From: Gammaproteobacteria bacterium
GTDB taxonomy: Bacteria > Pseudomonadota > Gammaproteobacteria > Burkholderiales > Rhodocyclaceae
Direction of reading: 5' to 3'
Length of the DNA stretch: 64,000 bases
NCBI GenBank assembly: GCA_018825305.1
Contig: JAHJEO010000027.1
Span: 1 to 64,000 of the forward strand
A program made the translations under genes and the position numbers. This document shows positions 1 to 9,119 of the stretch, one piece after another. The notes beneath the pieces were generated by a model. It had not been told where the DNA came from. It saw only the letters and a list, made by a program, of their open reading frames with translations, and did not search any database. The stretch's first letter is position 1. Each line of letters starts with the position of its first letter.

Positions 1-1
1 C

Positions 2-3000
2 GAGATCGCGGCCGAGGCCGGCCGCATCGGCATGGCCGGGGTGATCGTGAAGAATTCGGGCACGCTCAATGCCTCGTCGGCGGTCGCCGAAGGCGGCAAG
101 GTGTTCCTGCGGGCGAGCCAGGATGCGTATGTGGATGGCAATGGCCGCATCGTGGCCACGGGCACCACCGGCGGTCAGGTCGAGGTGCTGGGCAATCGCG
201 TGGCGGTGATGGACAGCGCGAGCATCGATGCCTCGGGCGAGAATGGCGGCGGTCGGGTGATGGTGGGCGGCGACTTCCAGGGCAGGAATCCGGAGGTGCA
301 GAATGCCCAGGTCACTTATTTCGGCGCCAATGCCAGCATCAGGGCGAATGCGGAAAAAGTCGGCGATGGCGGGACGGTGATCGTCTGGGCCGACGATACC
401 ACCCGGGCTTACGGAACCATCGAGGCGAGGGGCGGGGCCAGTGCCGGCAACGGCGGATTTGTCGAGGTCTCGGGACACAGATATCTGGACTTCCGCGGAC
501 ACGTCGACACCTCCGCGCCGAAGGGTATGGCAGGTACGTTGCTGCTCGACCCAATGGATGTGACGATTACCGAATATGGCGGCCCTCCCTCGAGCGACCC
601 TTATCTAGCTGTTAATAGCGGCAGTTCCAGCTACGGTGACACTCCCGGTGTCTTTGGCAGTTATGGCACCAGCGATACCTCCACACTCTATTGGGAAACG
701 ATCGACAGCCAGTTGGCGTCCAGCAATGTGGTCGTGACCACGATCGGCGGTGGCACGACGGCCTTTGGCGACATCACGATTGGATCCGATCACGACTACG
801 GCAGTGCCAACGACCTGAGCCTACTGGCGCATCGCCATATCGATACCGGCGGCCACGCCATCAACAACACGCTTGATTCGGGTTTGCACGGCAGCATCGT
901 GCTTGTTGCAGGTTGGGACGGAAATACGTCATCACCTGGAACAACCGGCTCGACCGGGTCGATCACAGGCTACGGCAACTTTGAGACCGCCGGCAGCGAT
1001 GGCACCGCCGGCGGCAATGTCACCCTGAAGGCGGCGGGCAACATCGAGGTCGGCAGCATCGACACCATCGGCTATCCGGGCAAGCGCGGCGGACATATCA
1101 CCCTGGTGGCGGGCGACTCGATTTGGGTTAGCGGCTCCCTCGAGTCCGGGCGCAGCACCCCGGCCACCAATGCCGGCCCCGGCGGGAATATCAGCGTAAC
1201 CGCTGGCGCCGCGCCTGCAACGGCAGGCACGATCAGCATCCTTGGCCAAATCATTGCCAGCGGCGCCGACGGCGCCGAAGGCTGGCCGGGAGGCAACGCC
1301 GGCAACGTCACCCTCGCGGCCCGGGGCGACATCATCATCAGCGCACCAATCGAAGCCATTGGTGGATACGGTAGTTATTCATGGGACGGCAACGGCTACG
1401 CCGGTGGTCGGGGTGGCGACGTAACGATTACTTCCAGCAACGGAATCATCGCCGTCCTTGTCATCGACACGCACGGCGGCAATGGCGGCTACGGCACTGC
1501 CGGTAGCTATGCCTCCAGCGGCAACTCCACCGGCAGTGCCGGCGGTGCCGGCGGAGATGGCGGCAACATCACACTTTCGACCGGTTATAACGGCGGCACC
1601 GCGATCGCCCTCGGTGCGGCCATCCTCAGCGGCGGCAACGGTGGCAGCGGTGGCGATGGCGGCCTTGCCCCCTACGGTGGTTCCATTGGTGGCGCCGGCG
1701 GCAGCGGCGGACATGGCGGCACGCTCAACATCCTCGCGAACAATGGCGGCGTCGACGTCTATGGCGGAATCATGGGCCTGGGCGGCAATGGCGGCGATCC
1801 GGGTGGAGTCAACTTCTCCAGCGGCTATGGGCTTTACGGCACTGCCGGCGACGGCGGCCGCGGCTCCAACATCACCATCGAAGCGGCGCTGGGCGTCGCA
1901 GTCGGCAGCGGCTATTACGGCGGCCCCGTCATCCTGGCGAGCGGTGGCAATGGAGCAGAAGGTGGCGGCGACGGTAGCGGCAACAACGGCGGCAACATCA
2001 CGCTGACGAACACGGCGTCGGGAGACATCGTGTTCGGCGGCGACATCGTCAGCACCGGCGGCTATGGCTATGGCAGCGGTAGCGGCGGCACCGGCGGCAG
2101 AATCGAGATTCACAACCGGGGCAGCGACACTATCGATCTCTCCAGCTATTCCGTCGAAGCCAAGGGCGGCTATGCCAACGGTGATGGCCGCGGCGGCGGC
2201 GGCGGCTATGTGGCCATTCGCGCCGACGCCGGCTACGTCAGCCTCAACGCGGTCAATGCCTCGGGCGGTGGTAGCAACGGGGGTGATGGCGGCGATGCCG
2301 GCAACATTTCCATCGTCGCCAGCGGCTCCAGCCTGTCTGCCGGTGACGATATCGTCGCCAGCGGCGGCGATGCCCGAGGCGACTATGGCGTGGGCGGTCG
2401 GGGCGGCACGATCGGGATATTTTCGTACAGCGCTGACATCAACATCAGCGGTGTCAATGCCAATGGCGGCTATGCCGACGGCTACCTTGCCCGCGGCGGA
2501 AACGGTGGCAGTATCACCTTGCAGGCTGGGCTCGATGTCATAACCAGCGGCCTCAGCGCCTACGGCAATTATGCCGAATCTTCCGATACGGCCGGCGGTC
2601 ATGGTGGCTCGATCTCGGTAAGTGCCGGACGCCATATCAACATCAGCGGGGCCGATGCTTTTGGCGGCTACAGCTATGACATAGTTAATGGCGCAGGCAA
2701 CGGCGGTTCGATTTTCCTGCGTTCCGATACCGGATACATCACGACCGGCGGGCTGGATGTATCCGGCGGTGACTCCAGTTACGGTTTCGGCGGCAGCGGC
2801 GGCTCCGTCACCATTTCCATGGGCAGCAGCGCCAGCGGCGCTTCGATTGGATCCATCGACATCCGTGGCGGTTCGGGCGACTACGCTGGCTGGGGGGGCT
2901 CGCTCCTTATTGCCAAGGACGGCACGCTGAACACCTCGATCCTCGGCAGCACCCTCAGCAACGTGGATGGTGACTCAACCTCGACCGTGACGCTGGCCGG

Positions 3001-3922
3001 CGGCAGCCTGCTCAACATCAATGCGACCCTGTCGATGCCAAACGATCTCCTGCTTATCGGCGGCAACGTCAGCGTAAATAGCACCGTGACAACGACATCT
3101 GGCGGCAGCATCGCCGCGCTGGCCGGCGACACCCTCGCGGTCAACTCGGCGATGTCCTCGGATAGCGACATGCTGCTGGTAGGGGGCAGCGCCGTGAACA
3201 TCAACGCACCGGTATCGTCGATGTACTCGCTGGGCGTCATCGGCGGATCGGTCTCGTTCGATATATTTTCGATGACCAGATTCCCATCCAGACTGAACCT
3301 GACCGGCACCGTCACCGTTGGCGCCTCAGGGTCACTGACGGCCGCCTACGACGACGTAGGCGTTCTCGCCGGCGACATCATCAACGACGGGACGATCAAC
3401 GGCGGATGGAACACCTGGCTTGGTGTAAGCCGGAACATCACCAATGGCGCCGGTTCCCAGATCATCGCCGAAAACGACGTCTATCTGGGACTGTTCGGCC
3501 CAACGTCGACGATATCCTTCACCACGCCATCGACCGTCTGGGCCAAGTCGCCGAATACGATCTACCTATCGTTCTTGGCTCGCGGCCCCGGAGGCATCAT
3601 TGTCAACGGCAGCGTGGCCAGCAATCTTCTCGCGAGCGGCATCTTCTTCGCCGGAAATCCGGCGGTTCCCGCAGCCCCGCTGGTCTTCCTCGGCACGGCC
3701 AGCCTCGACCCGGCCGTGGACAATATTCTGAACGGCGACAACACGACGCTTGTCGACCCCTGCGCCATCAACCCGCTTGCCTGCGTGACCACGCGACTGT
3801 CAAGAGAGTGGCTGACCAAGGACGACATTGGCGGCGGCAAGGGCGAGTTTGGCGGTGGCGACGACGAGGACGACAACGGCGACAAGTCCGGCAAGAAGCC
3901 GGTGAACCTCTGCCGCAGTTAG
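2..3922 (+). CDS. Filamentous-haemagglutinin-like two-partner-secretion exoprotein, 5' truncated
   Basis: Large secreted beta-helix exoprotein, open from the window edge, so the signal peptide and TPS secretion domain are missing. About 1300 residues are visible. The motif GTLLLDPMDVTIT near residue 180 is typical of FhaB-like haemagglutinins. It is followed by roughly 700 residues very rich in Gly, Ser, Asn and Ala, with recurring GGNGG and GGNITL units that fit parallel beta-helix rungs. The protein ends in a charged tail rich in Gly, Asp and Lys, then NLCRS. No transporter (TpsB) gene lies downstream. It is probably an adhesin, matrix or contact protein at the cell surface; the exact role is unknown. 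A repeat copy lies at 354-378. Confidence 0.8.
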   Translation, partial: EIAAEAGRIGMAGVIVKNSGTLNASSAVAEGGKVFLRASQDAYVDGNGRIVATGTTGGQVEVLGNRVAVMDSASIDASGENGGGRVMVGGDFQGRNPEVQNAQVTYFGANASIRANAEKVGDGGTVIVWADDTTRAYGTIEARGGASAGNGGFVEVSGHRYLDFRGHVDTSAPKGMAGTLLLDPMDVTITEYGGPPSSDPYLAVNSGSSSYGDTPGVFGSYGTSDTSTLYWETIDSQLASSNVVVTTIGGGTTAFGDITIGSDHDYGSANDLSLLAHRHIDTGGHAINNTLDSGLHGSIVLVAGWDGNTSSPGTTGSTGSITGYGNFETAGSDGTAGGNVTLKAAGNIEVGSIDTIGYPGKRGGHITLVAGDSIWVSGSLESGRSTPATNAGPGGNISVTAGAAPATAGTISILGQIIASGADGAEGWPGGNAGNVTLAARGDIIISAPIEAIGGYGSYSWDGNGYAGGRGGDVTITSSNGIIAVLVIDTHGGNGGYGTAGSYASSGNSTGSAGGAGGDGGNITLSTGYNGGTAIALGAAILSGGNGGSGGDGGLAPYGGSIGGAGGSGGHGGTLNILANNGGVDVYGGIMGLGGNGGDPGGVNFSSGYGLYGTAGDGGRGSNITIEAALGVAVGSGYYGGPVILASGGNGAEGGGDGSGNNGGNITLTNTASGDIVFGGDIVSTGGYGYGSGSGGTGGRIEIHNRGSDTIDLSSYSVEAKGGYANGDGRGGGGGYVAIRADAGYVSLNAVNASGGGSNGGDGGDAGNISIVASGSSLSAGDDIVASGGDARGDYGVGGRGGTIGIFSYSADINISGVNANGGYADGYLARGGNGGSITLQAGLDVITSGLSAYGNYAESSDTAGGHGGSISVSAGRHINISGADAFGGYSYDIVNGAGNGGSIFLRSDTGYITTGGLDVSGGDSSYGFGGSGGSVTISMGSSASGASIGSIDIRGGSGDYAGWGGSLLIAKDGTLNTSILGSTLSNVDGDSTSTVTLAGGSLLNINATLSMPNDLLLIGGNVSVNSTVTTTSGGSIAALAGDTLAVNSAMSSDSDMLLVGGSAVNINAPVSSMYSLGVIGGSVSFDIFSMTRFPSRLNLTGTVTVGASGSLTAAYDDVGVLAGDIINDGTINGGWNTWLGVSRNITNGAGSQIIAENDVYLGLFGPTSTISFTTPSTVWAKSPNTIYLSFLARGPGGIIVNGSVASNLLASGIFFAGNPAVPAAPLVFLGTASLDPAVDNILNGDNTTLVDPCAINPLACVTTRLSREWLTKDDIGGGKGEFGGGDDEDDNGDKSGKKPVNLCRS
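354..378 (-). repeat. Dispersed 25-bp coding repeat, copy 1
   Basis: Matches the reverse complement of the repeat core CCGCCAGCGCCGACTTTT with two or three mismatches. Within the exoprotein gene it reads as KVGDGGT. Confidence 0.55.
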
Positions 3923-3927
3923 CCGAC

Positions 3928-3970
3928 GATGACCCCCGGCCCGGCAAACAGCCGTCAGCCTGGGGGCATC
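3928..3970. terminator. Possible bidirectional hairpin between convergent genes
   Basis: An imperfect inverted repeat (GATG-CCCCC-GGC pairing with GCC-GGGGG-CATC) lies between the stop codons of the exoprotein and cysC. No clear T-tract follows, so terminator function is tentative. Confidence 0.3.
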
Positions 3971-4547
3971 ACTCCAGTCCATTAAGGATCTGCCGAAGGC
4001 TTTCCTGCAGCGACTGGTCGCTGGTGTCTATCCGGATCTCCGGGTTTTCCGGGGCTTCGTAACGCCCATCGACACCGGTGAAATCGGGCAGGTCGCCGCG
4101 CCGCGCCTTGGCGTACATGCCCTTCGGATCGCGCTGCTCGCATACGCTGAGCGGTGTGGCGACATGGATCTCGACTAAGTCACCGGGCGCGAAGAGACTG
4201 CGGGCGAACTCGCGTTCCCGCCGATAGGGCGAGATGAAGGCGACGATCACCACCAGCCCGGCATCAACCATCAGCCGCGCCACTTCGGCGACGCGGCGGA
4301 TGTTCTCGTCGCGGTCGGCCTCGGAAAAGCCGAGATCGGCGCTCAGGCCGTGGCGAATATTGTCGCCGTCCAGCAGATAGGTGTGCAGCCCCCGCTCGTG
4401 CAGGGCGTGCTCGATCAGGTTGGCCAGGGTGCTCTTGCCGGCGCCCGGCAAACCCGTCAGCCACAGGCAGCGCGGCCGCTGGCGCTTGAGGGCGGCGCGC
4501 GCCGTGCCGCCAACGCCGAGTTTTTGCCAGACTACCGCCGCGCTCAA
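3969..4547 (-). CDS. cysC: Adenylylsulfate (APS) kinase
   Basis: Phosphorylates APS at the 3' hydroxyl to make PAPS in the cytoplasm. The 192-residue protein has the usual single-domain length. It has a Walker A motif GLPGAGKST at residues 32-40, DGDNIRHGL at 60-68 and FISPYRRER near 104-112, all typical of CysC. Its ATG overlaps the stop of the upstream sulfotransferase by 4 bp, so the two are translationally coupled. PAPS is the sulfuryl donor of sulfotransferases, so the likely job here is cofactor supply rather than sulfate assimilation. The N-terminus (KLGVGGTA, residues 9-16) is encoded by a copy of the dispersed repeat. Confidence 0.92.
   Translation of the reverse strand: MSAAVVWQKLGVGGTARAALKRQRPRCLWLTGLPGAGKSTLANLIEHALHERGLHTYLLDGDNIRHGLSADLGFSEADRDENIRRVAEVARLMVDAGLVVIVAFISPYRREREFARSLFAPGDLVEIHVATPLSVCEQRDPKGMYAKARRGDLPDFTGVDGRYEAPENPEIRIDTSDQSLQESLRQILNGLE
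4501..4525 (+). repeat. Dispersed 25-bp coding repeat, copy 2
   Basis: The plus strand matches the repeat with about two mismatches, including a G for C in GAGTTTTT. Read from the minus strand it encodes KLGVGGTA at the start of the APS kinase, ahead of the catalytic fold. Confidence 0.7.
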
Positions 4548-5380
4548 TCGCCGTCCCGGATCATGATGACGTTGGCGCGGCTGGACGCGGTGTCCTTCCA
4601 GAAGGAAAGCTGCGAGTATTGGTGGAACAGGTCGGGCGGCAGGATGCTCTGTCGCTTCTGGAAGCCGACCTGCGGGCGCACCTTGTGCAAGCCGACCAGG
4701 CCGAGGCCTTCGTCGTATTCGGGCGTGTCGAATTCGAGCCGCTCGAAATCGTGCTCGAAGGCCGGTTCGCCGAGGAACTGGTAGACCAGCGGCAGCACCT
4801 CGCGCGGGCGCTGGGCGAGGATGTCGTAGTCGAGCACCAGCAGCGCCTTGCCGTGCTCGCCGTAGAAGGCCTCCTTCAAGCCTGACCAGGCGAGGCCGAC
4901 GAGGCGGTTGCGCGAGGCCAGCGTTTCCAGGCGCGAATAGACGTTGCTGCGCTCGGCATCGTTGGAAAACAGCCGGGTGTTCTCGTAGGGATTGGCTCGG
5001 TAGAGCCGCTCGATGCTGTCCATGATCCAGGCCACGTTGCGCACGCAGGCGATGACCTTGGTTTCCGGAAAGAGGTCAAGCAGCGCCGGCAGCTTGGTGG
5101 TCCAGACGCGGTTGGTATCAAAGACGGCGGGTTGCGCCACATCGGCGTAGTAGTTGTCGAAGAGGCCGCGCAACAGCGTACGCCGTTTCACCACATCGAC
5201 CTGCGCCGCCCATTCGCTGCCGACACTGACCTGGCCGAGGATGCCGGCGAACAGGCTGGCCACCGGGCTGGTGACGTTGGCATGAAAGCGGGGGTTCTGC
5301 CGCAGGATGGCCGAGAGCATCGTCGAGCCGGCACGCGGCAGGCCGCTGATGAAATAGTAGGTTCGCGGGTTCGGGGTCAT
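4544..5380 (-). CDS. Sulfotransferase family protein
   Basis: Transfers a sulfuryl group from PAPS to an unidentified acceptor. The 278-residue protein starts with the 5'-phosphosulfate-binding loop GLPRAGST at residues 13-20. The segment [14 protein letters not shown] near 109-122 looks like the 3'-phosphate-binding strand and helix. The start is placed at the ATG at 5380, because the longer frame upstream is antisense to the next gene and the P-loop then falls at the expected distance. It is followed by cysC with a 4-bp overlap. The closest visible resemblance is to the broad bacterial sulfotransferase/TPST-like family. The acceptor could be a polysaccharide, lipid or protein and cannot be read from sequence. 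Confidence 0.85.
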   Translation of the reverse strand: MTPNPRTYYFISGLPRAGSTMLSAILRQNPRFHANVTSPVASLFAGILGQVSVGSEWAAQVDVVKRRTLLRGLFDNYYADVAQPAVFDTNRVWTTKLPALLDLFPETKVIACVRNVAWIMDSIERLYRANPYENTRLFSNDAERSNVYSRLETLASRNRLVGLAWSGLKEAFYGEHGKALLVLDYDILAQRPREVLPLVYQFLGEPAFEHDFERLEFDTPEYDEGLGLVGLHKVRPQVGFQKRQSILPPDLFHQYSQLSFWKDTASSRANVIMIRDGD

Positions 5381-5471
5381 GGCCCGAAAGCATAGCACCC
5401 CGTGGCCGATTGTCATTTCCGTCGCAGCGGCGTATTTTGGCCTGCCCAACCCAAAAACAACGGAGAAAACC

Positions 5472-6344
5472 ATGAACCAGCCCAACCCCGAATTTGACAG
5501 TCTCAACCCTGCCCTCAAGCTCAACCGTCGCGGCTTCATCGTCACCGCGCTCGGCGCCGGTTTTGCCATGGCCACCCAGCCGGTCATGGCGCAGACGGCG
5601 GTCAAGACCGACACCGAAGGCCTCACGGCCGGCGAGATCAAGGTGCCGACCACCGATGGCGACATGGCGGCCTATCGCGCCCAGCCGGCCACCGGATCGA
5701 ACTTCCCGGTGGTACTGGTCGTCTCGGAGATCTTCGGCGTGCATGAATACATCGCCGATGTCTGCCGGCGACTGGCCAAGCTCGGCTATCTGGCGATCGC
5801 GCCGGAACTGTTCGCCCGCTACGGCGACCCGCGCAAGATGAGCAACGTCCAGGAGATCCTTTCCTCGGTCATCGCCAAGGTGCCGGATGCCGGGGTGATC
5901 GCCGACCTCGACGCCTGCGTGGCCTGGGCCGGAAAAGTCGGCGGTGGCGACACGGCGCGGCTGGGCATCACCGGCTTCTGCTGGGGCGGGCGCATCACCT
6001 GGCTCTATGCCGCGCACAATCCCAAGGTCAAGGCCGGAGTGGCGTGGTACGGCAAGATCGACAGCCCGGCCACGGAACTGAGTCCCAAGCATCCTATCGA
6101 CCTGGCGGCGCAGATCAAGCCGGCCGTGCTCGGCCTCTACGGCGGCAAGGACCAGGGCATCCCGGTCGACGATGTCGAAGCGATGGCCGATGCGCTCAAG
6201 AAGGCCGGCGCGAAGTCGCAGGTCCACCTCTACCCGGATGCCGGCCACGCCTTCCACGCCGACTACCGCCCGACCTACCGCAAGGCGGAAGCCGACGACG
6301 GCTGGAAGCGGCTGCAGGCGTGGTTCAAGGCCAACGGCCTGTAA
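5472..6344 (+). CDS. Dienelactone hydrolase family protein, exported by Tat signal
   Basis: Alpha/beta hydrolase of the dienelactone hydrolase family. The 290-residue protein begins with a twin-arginine leader ([12 protein letters not shown]) and likely cleavage after QPVMA near residue 40, so it is periplasmic. The catalytic triad is visible as Cys170 in GFCWGG, Asp227 in GGKDQGIP and His259 in [10 protein letters not shown]. The ATG follows a purine-rich ACGGAGAAAACC stretch. The substrate is unknown; periplasmic members are often annotated as carboxymethylenebutenolidase without proof. A repeat copy at 5933-5956 encodes KVGGGDTA between the helical region and the nucleophile strand. Confidence 0.88.
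   Translation: MNQPNPEFDSLNPALKLNRRGFIVTALGAGFAMATQPVMAQTAVKTDTEGLTAGEIKVPTTDGDMAAYRAQPATGSNFPVVLVVSEIFGVHEYIADVCRRLAKLGYLAIAPELFARYGDPRKMSNVQEILSSVIAKVPDAGVIADLDACVAWAGKVGGGDTARLGITGFCWGGRITWLYAAHNPKVKAGVAWYGKIDSPATELSPKHPIDLAAQIKPAVLGLYGGKDQGIPVDDVEAMADALKKAGAKSQVHLYPDAGHAFHADYRPTYRKAEADDGWKRLQAWFKANGL
5933..5956 (-). repeat. Dispersed 25-bp coding repeat, copy 3
   Basis: Reverse-complement match with about two mismatches. It reads KVGGGDTA in the dienelactone hydrolase gene, a few residues before the nucleophile motif GFCWGG. Confidence 0.55.
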
Positions 6345-6365
6345 GAATCGGGCGCAATTCCACGT

Positions 6366-6393
6366 TTCAATTAACGGCGGGGTCGTCTATAGT
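6366..6393 (+). promoter_or_regulatory. Weak sigma-70-like promoter candidate
   Basis: TTCAAT at 6366-6371 and TATAGT at 6388-6393 are separated by 16 bp in the gap before the HExxH protein gene. The -10 is a fair match and the -35 is poor. Confidence 0.3.
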
Positions 6394-6418
6394 TTGAGTG
6401 ACTTAATGTGAGTTGGTC

Positions 6419-7072
6419 ATGGCTACGCTCGGCATTTCACTCAATACCATCGGAATTTCCCAAGCCAAGGGCGTCGAGTTGATCGCGCAACGCGAGCAGC
6501 TCGACGCGACCCTGCCGCGCGGCAACGCATCGGCACAGTCCACCGAACAGCAATCGACGCGGCCGAAACCCGGGCCGCGGGAACTGACCCCGGAGCAGCA
6601 ACGACAGATCGCCGAACTGCAGCAGATCGACCGCACGGTACGGGCACACGAGCAGGCGCATCTGGCGGCCGGGCGCGGCGTCATCACCAGCGCCGCCAAT
6701 TTCAGCTACACCTACGGCCCGGACGGACGGCAGTATGCCGTCGGCGGCGAGGTCGGCATCGACACCTCGGCCGAGAAGAAGCCCGAAGCCAACATCGACA
6801 AGGGCGTGCGCATCCAGGCCGCGGCACTGGCGCCGAAAGATCCTAGCCCGCAGGATTACCGCGTCGCCTCCATCGGCGGCCAGCTCGAGGCGCAGGGGCG
6901 AAGCGATCTGGCCCAGCAGCAGGCCGAGCAGCGGATGCTGGAAGTGGAGCGCGGCGCGCAGCAGCGCGAGCAGGCGCGTGAGCAGACAAGCAGCCCCGAG
7001 CGCCAGCGCATCGAGCAGGCCTATGCCCAGTCAGCGACGGACAGCGGCAGCACGCTGAACGTTTTTGCCTGA
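6419..7072 (+). CDS. SprA-related HExxH putative metalloprotease
   Basis: 217-residue protein with a conserved core HEQAHLAAG at residues 77-85, followed by YTYGPDGRQYAVGGEVGID. This pattern is typical of the SprA-related/CatB putative metalloprotease family. HEQAH fits the zinc-binding HExxH signature. The first 65 residues are Gln/Arg-rich and likely disordered. The C-terminal 70 residues are Gln/Glu/Arg-rich and probably helical. No signal peptide is evident. The ATG at 6419 is preferred over the in-frame TTG two codons upstream. Substrate and process are unknown. Confidence 0.72.
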   Translation: MATLGISLNTIGISQAKGVELIAQREQLDATLPRGNASAQSTEQQSTRPKPGPRELTPEQQRQIAELQQIDRTVRAHEQAHLAAGRGVITSAANFSYTYGPDGRQYAVGGEVGIDTSAEKKPEANIDKGVRIQAAALAPKDPSPQDYRVASIGGQLEAQGRSDLAQQQAEQRMLEVERGAQQREQAREQTSSPERQRIEQAYAQSATDSGSTLNVFA

Positions 7073-9101
7073 CCCGAACCGCCGTAGAGCGTCGATCCTG
7101 AGCCACTCCCGCTTCCCCCACCTCCTCGCACCGCTGCAGGTCGGCGCCGCCATCACGCTGAAGAATCGCGTGATGATGGGTTCGATGCATACCGGTCTTG
7201 AGGAAGCGCCGGGCGGTCAGCAGCGCCTCGCCGCCTTCTACGGCGCCCGCGCCCGCGGCGGCGTCGGCCTGATCGTCAGCGGCGGTATCGCCCCCAACGC
7301 CGAAGGCGCGATGATGCCGGGCGCGGCCGTCCTCGAAACCGAAGCGCAGGCAGAGTGGCACCGCCCCGTCACCGCAGCCGTCCATGCCGAGGGCGGGCGC
7401 ATCTGCCTGCAGATCCTGCATACCGGCCGCTACGCCGTGCATCCCGGCGCGGTCGCACCTTCGCCCCTGCAGGCGCCGATCTCGCCGGTCGCACCGCGCG
7501 AGATGTCGGCGGCGGACATCGAGCGCACGGTCGCCGATTTCGCCCGCTGCGCCGGCTTGGCGATCCGTGCCGGTTACGACGGCGTCGAGGTCATGGGTTC
7601 CGAGGGCTACCTGATCAACCAGTTCCTCGCGCCCTGCACCAACCGGCGCAGCGACGACTGGGGCGGCAGCTTCGAAAACCGCAGCCGCTTCGCGCTCGAC
7701 ATCGTGCGCGCAGTGCGGCGCGCCATCGGGCGCGACGCCATCCTGATCTATCGCCTGTCGCTGCTCGACCTGGTCAAGGACGGCTCCACCTGGGAAGAGG
7801 TGGTGGCGCTGGGGCAGGCCGTCGCCGCGGCCGGCGCCGACCTCATCAACAGCGGCATCGGCTGGCACGAGGCGCGCGTCCCCACCATCGCCAGCATGGT
7901 GCCGCACGGCGCATTCAGCTGGGCGACGCAGCGGCTGCGCGCCAGCGTCAAGATTCCGGTCGTCGCCACCAACCGCATCAACAGCCCGGCGCAGGCCGAA
8001 GCCATCCTCGCCGACGGTAGCGCCGACATGGTGTCGCTGGCGCGGCCCTTCCTCGCCGACCCGGATTTCGTCGCCAAGGCGGCAGCCGACCGCGCCGACC
8101 AGATCAATACCTGCATCGCCTGCAACCAGGCCTGCCTCGACCACATCTTCGCCGGCAAAGCATGCAGTTGCCTGGTCAATCCCGCCGCCTGCCGCGAGGC
8201 CAAGTTCGCCGTGGCGCCCGCGCCGACTTTTCTGCGCGTCGCCGTGGTCGGCGCCGGACCGGCCGGGCTAGCCTGCGCCGCGACGCTGGCCGAGCGCGGC
8301 CACGCGGTGACGCTGTTCGAGGCGAGCGACCGCCTCGGCGGCCAGTTCAACCTCGCCGCGAAGATTCCGGGCAAGGAGGACTACGCCGAGACCATCCGCT
8401 ATTTCAAGCGGCGGCTGGCGACGCTCGGCGTCGAGCTGCGGCTCGGCGCCAGCGCCGACGTAGACATGCTGAAGGGCTACGACCATGTGATGCTGGCCAC
8501 CGGCATCACGCCACGCCTGCCGGAGATTCCGGGCATCGCCCACCCCAAGGTCGCTGGCTACGTCGACATCATCATGGGGAAGCGACCTGCCGGCCGCCGC
8601 GTCGCCATCATCGGCGCCGGCGGTATCGGCTTCGATGTCGCCGAACTGCTGACCCACGCCAACGCCGACTTCCTCGACGAATGGGGCATCGATGCTGATT
8701 ACGCCGGGCGCGGCGGCCTCAAGCCACCCGCCGGCCCGCCGTCACCCCGCGAAGTGTGGCTGCTGCAGCGCAAGCCCGGTCGCGTCGGCGCCGGGCTGGC
8801 CAGGACCACCGGCTGGATCCGGCGGCTGGCGCTGGAACGGCGCGGCGTGCAAATGCTGGCCGAGGTGGAGTACCTCAAGATCGACGATGCCGGGCTGCAT
8901 GTCCGCGTCAAGGGCGTCGAACAGGTCATTCCTGCCGATACCGTGGTGCTCTGCGCCGGGCAGGAACCCCTGCGCGCCCTGCAACAGCCGCTCGCGGCAG
9001 CCGGCGTGCCGGTCACCCTGATCGGCGGTGCCGACGTCGCGGCCGAACTCGACGCCAAGCGCGCCATCGAGCAGGGAACGCGGGTCGGGCTCGGGCTCTG
9101 A
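7065..9101 (+). CDS. NADH:flavin oxidoreductase, 2,4-dienoyl-CoA reductase (FadH) type
   Basis: Three-part oxidoreductase of the FadH/trimethylamine dehydrogenase family. An FMN-binding TIM barrel occupies about residues 15-345 (NRVMMGSMHTGLEE near 34-47). A 4Fe-4S cysteine cluster CIACNQAC follows at about 350-357, with further cysteines after it. A FAD/NAD(P)-binding half begins with VGAGPAGLACA near 394. Length 678 is normal. It likely reduces dienoyl-CoA or a related enoate. The start is uncertain: the only usual start codon before the barrel is TTG at 7065, overlapping the previous gene by 8 bp. A dispersed repeat copy (8208-8232) encodes VAPAPTF exactly in the linker between the FeS and FAD parts. 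Confidence 0.88.
   Translation: MPDPNRRRASILSHSRFPHLLAPLQVGAAITLKNRVMMGSMHTGLEEAPGGQQRLAAFYGARARGGVGLIVSGGIAPNAEGAMMPGAAVLETEAQAEWHRPVTAAVHAEGGRICLQILHTGRYAVHPGAVAPSPLQAPISPVAPREMSAADIERTVADFARCAGLAIRAGYDGVEVMGSEGYLINQFLAPCTNRRSDDWGGSFENRSRFALDIVRAVRRAIGRDAILIYRLSLLDLVKDGSTWEEVVALGQAVAAAGADLINSGIGWHEARVPTIASMVPHGAFSWATQRLRASVKIPVVATNRINSPAQAEAILADGSADMVSLARPFLADPDFVAKAAADRADQINTCIACNQACLDHIFAGKACSCLVNPAACREAKFAVAPAPTFLRVAVVGAGPAGLACAATLAERGHAVTLFEASDRLGGQFNLAAKIPGKEDYAETIRYFKRRLATLGVELRLGASADVDMLKGYDHVMLATGITPRLPEIPGIAHPKVAGYVDIIMGKRPAGRRVAIIGAGGIGFDVAELLTHANADFLDEWGIDADYAGRGGLKPPAGPPSPREVWLLQRKPGRVGAGLARTTGWIRRLALERRGVQMLAEVEYLKIDDAGLHVRVKGVEQVIPADTVVLCAGQEPLRALQQPLAAAGVPVTLIGGADVAAELDAKRAIEQGTRVGLGL
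8208..8232 (+). repeat. Dispersed 25-bp coding repeat, copy 4
   Basis: Forward match with few mismatches. It encodes VAPAPTF in the interdomain linker of the FadH-like reductase, just before the FAD-binding GxGxxG strand. Confidence 0.7.
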
Positions 9102-9119
9102 CTTGGCCCGCCTGTCCGC

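Noticed and set aside
1379-2635. A 418-codon antisense reading frame inside the exoprotein gene
   Set aside because: It is the mirror of the Gly/Ser-rich repeat in a high-GC gene and gives an Ala/Asp/Val-only protein with no recognisable domain.
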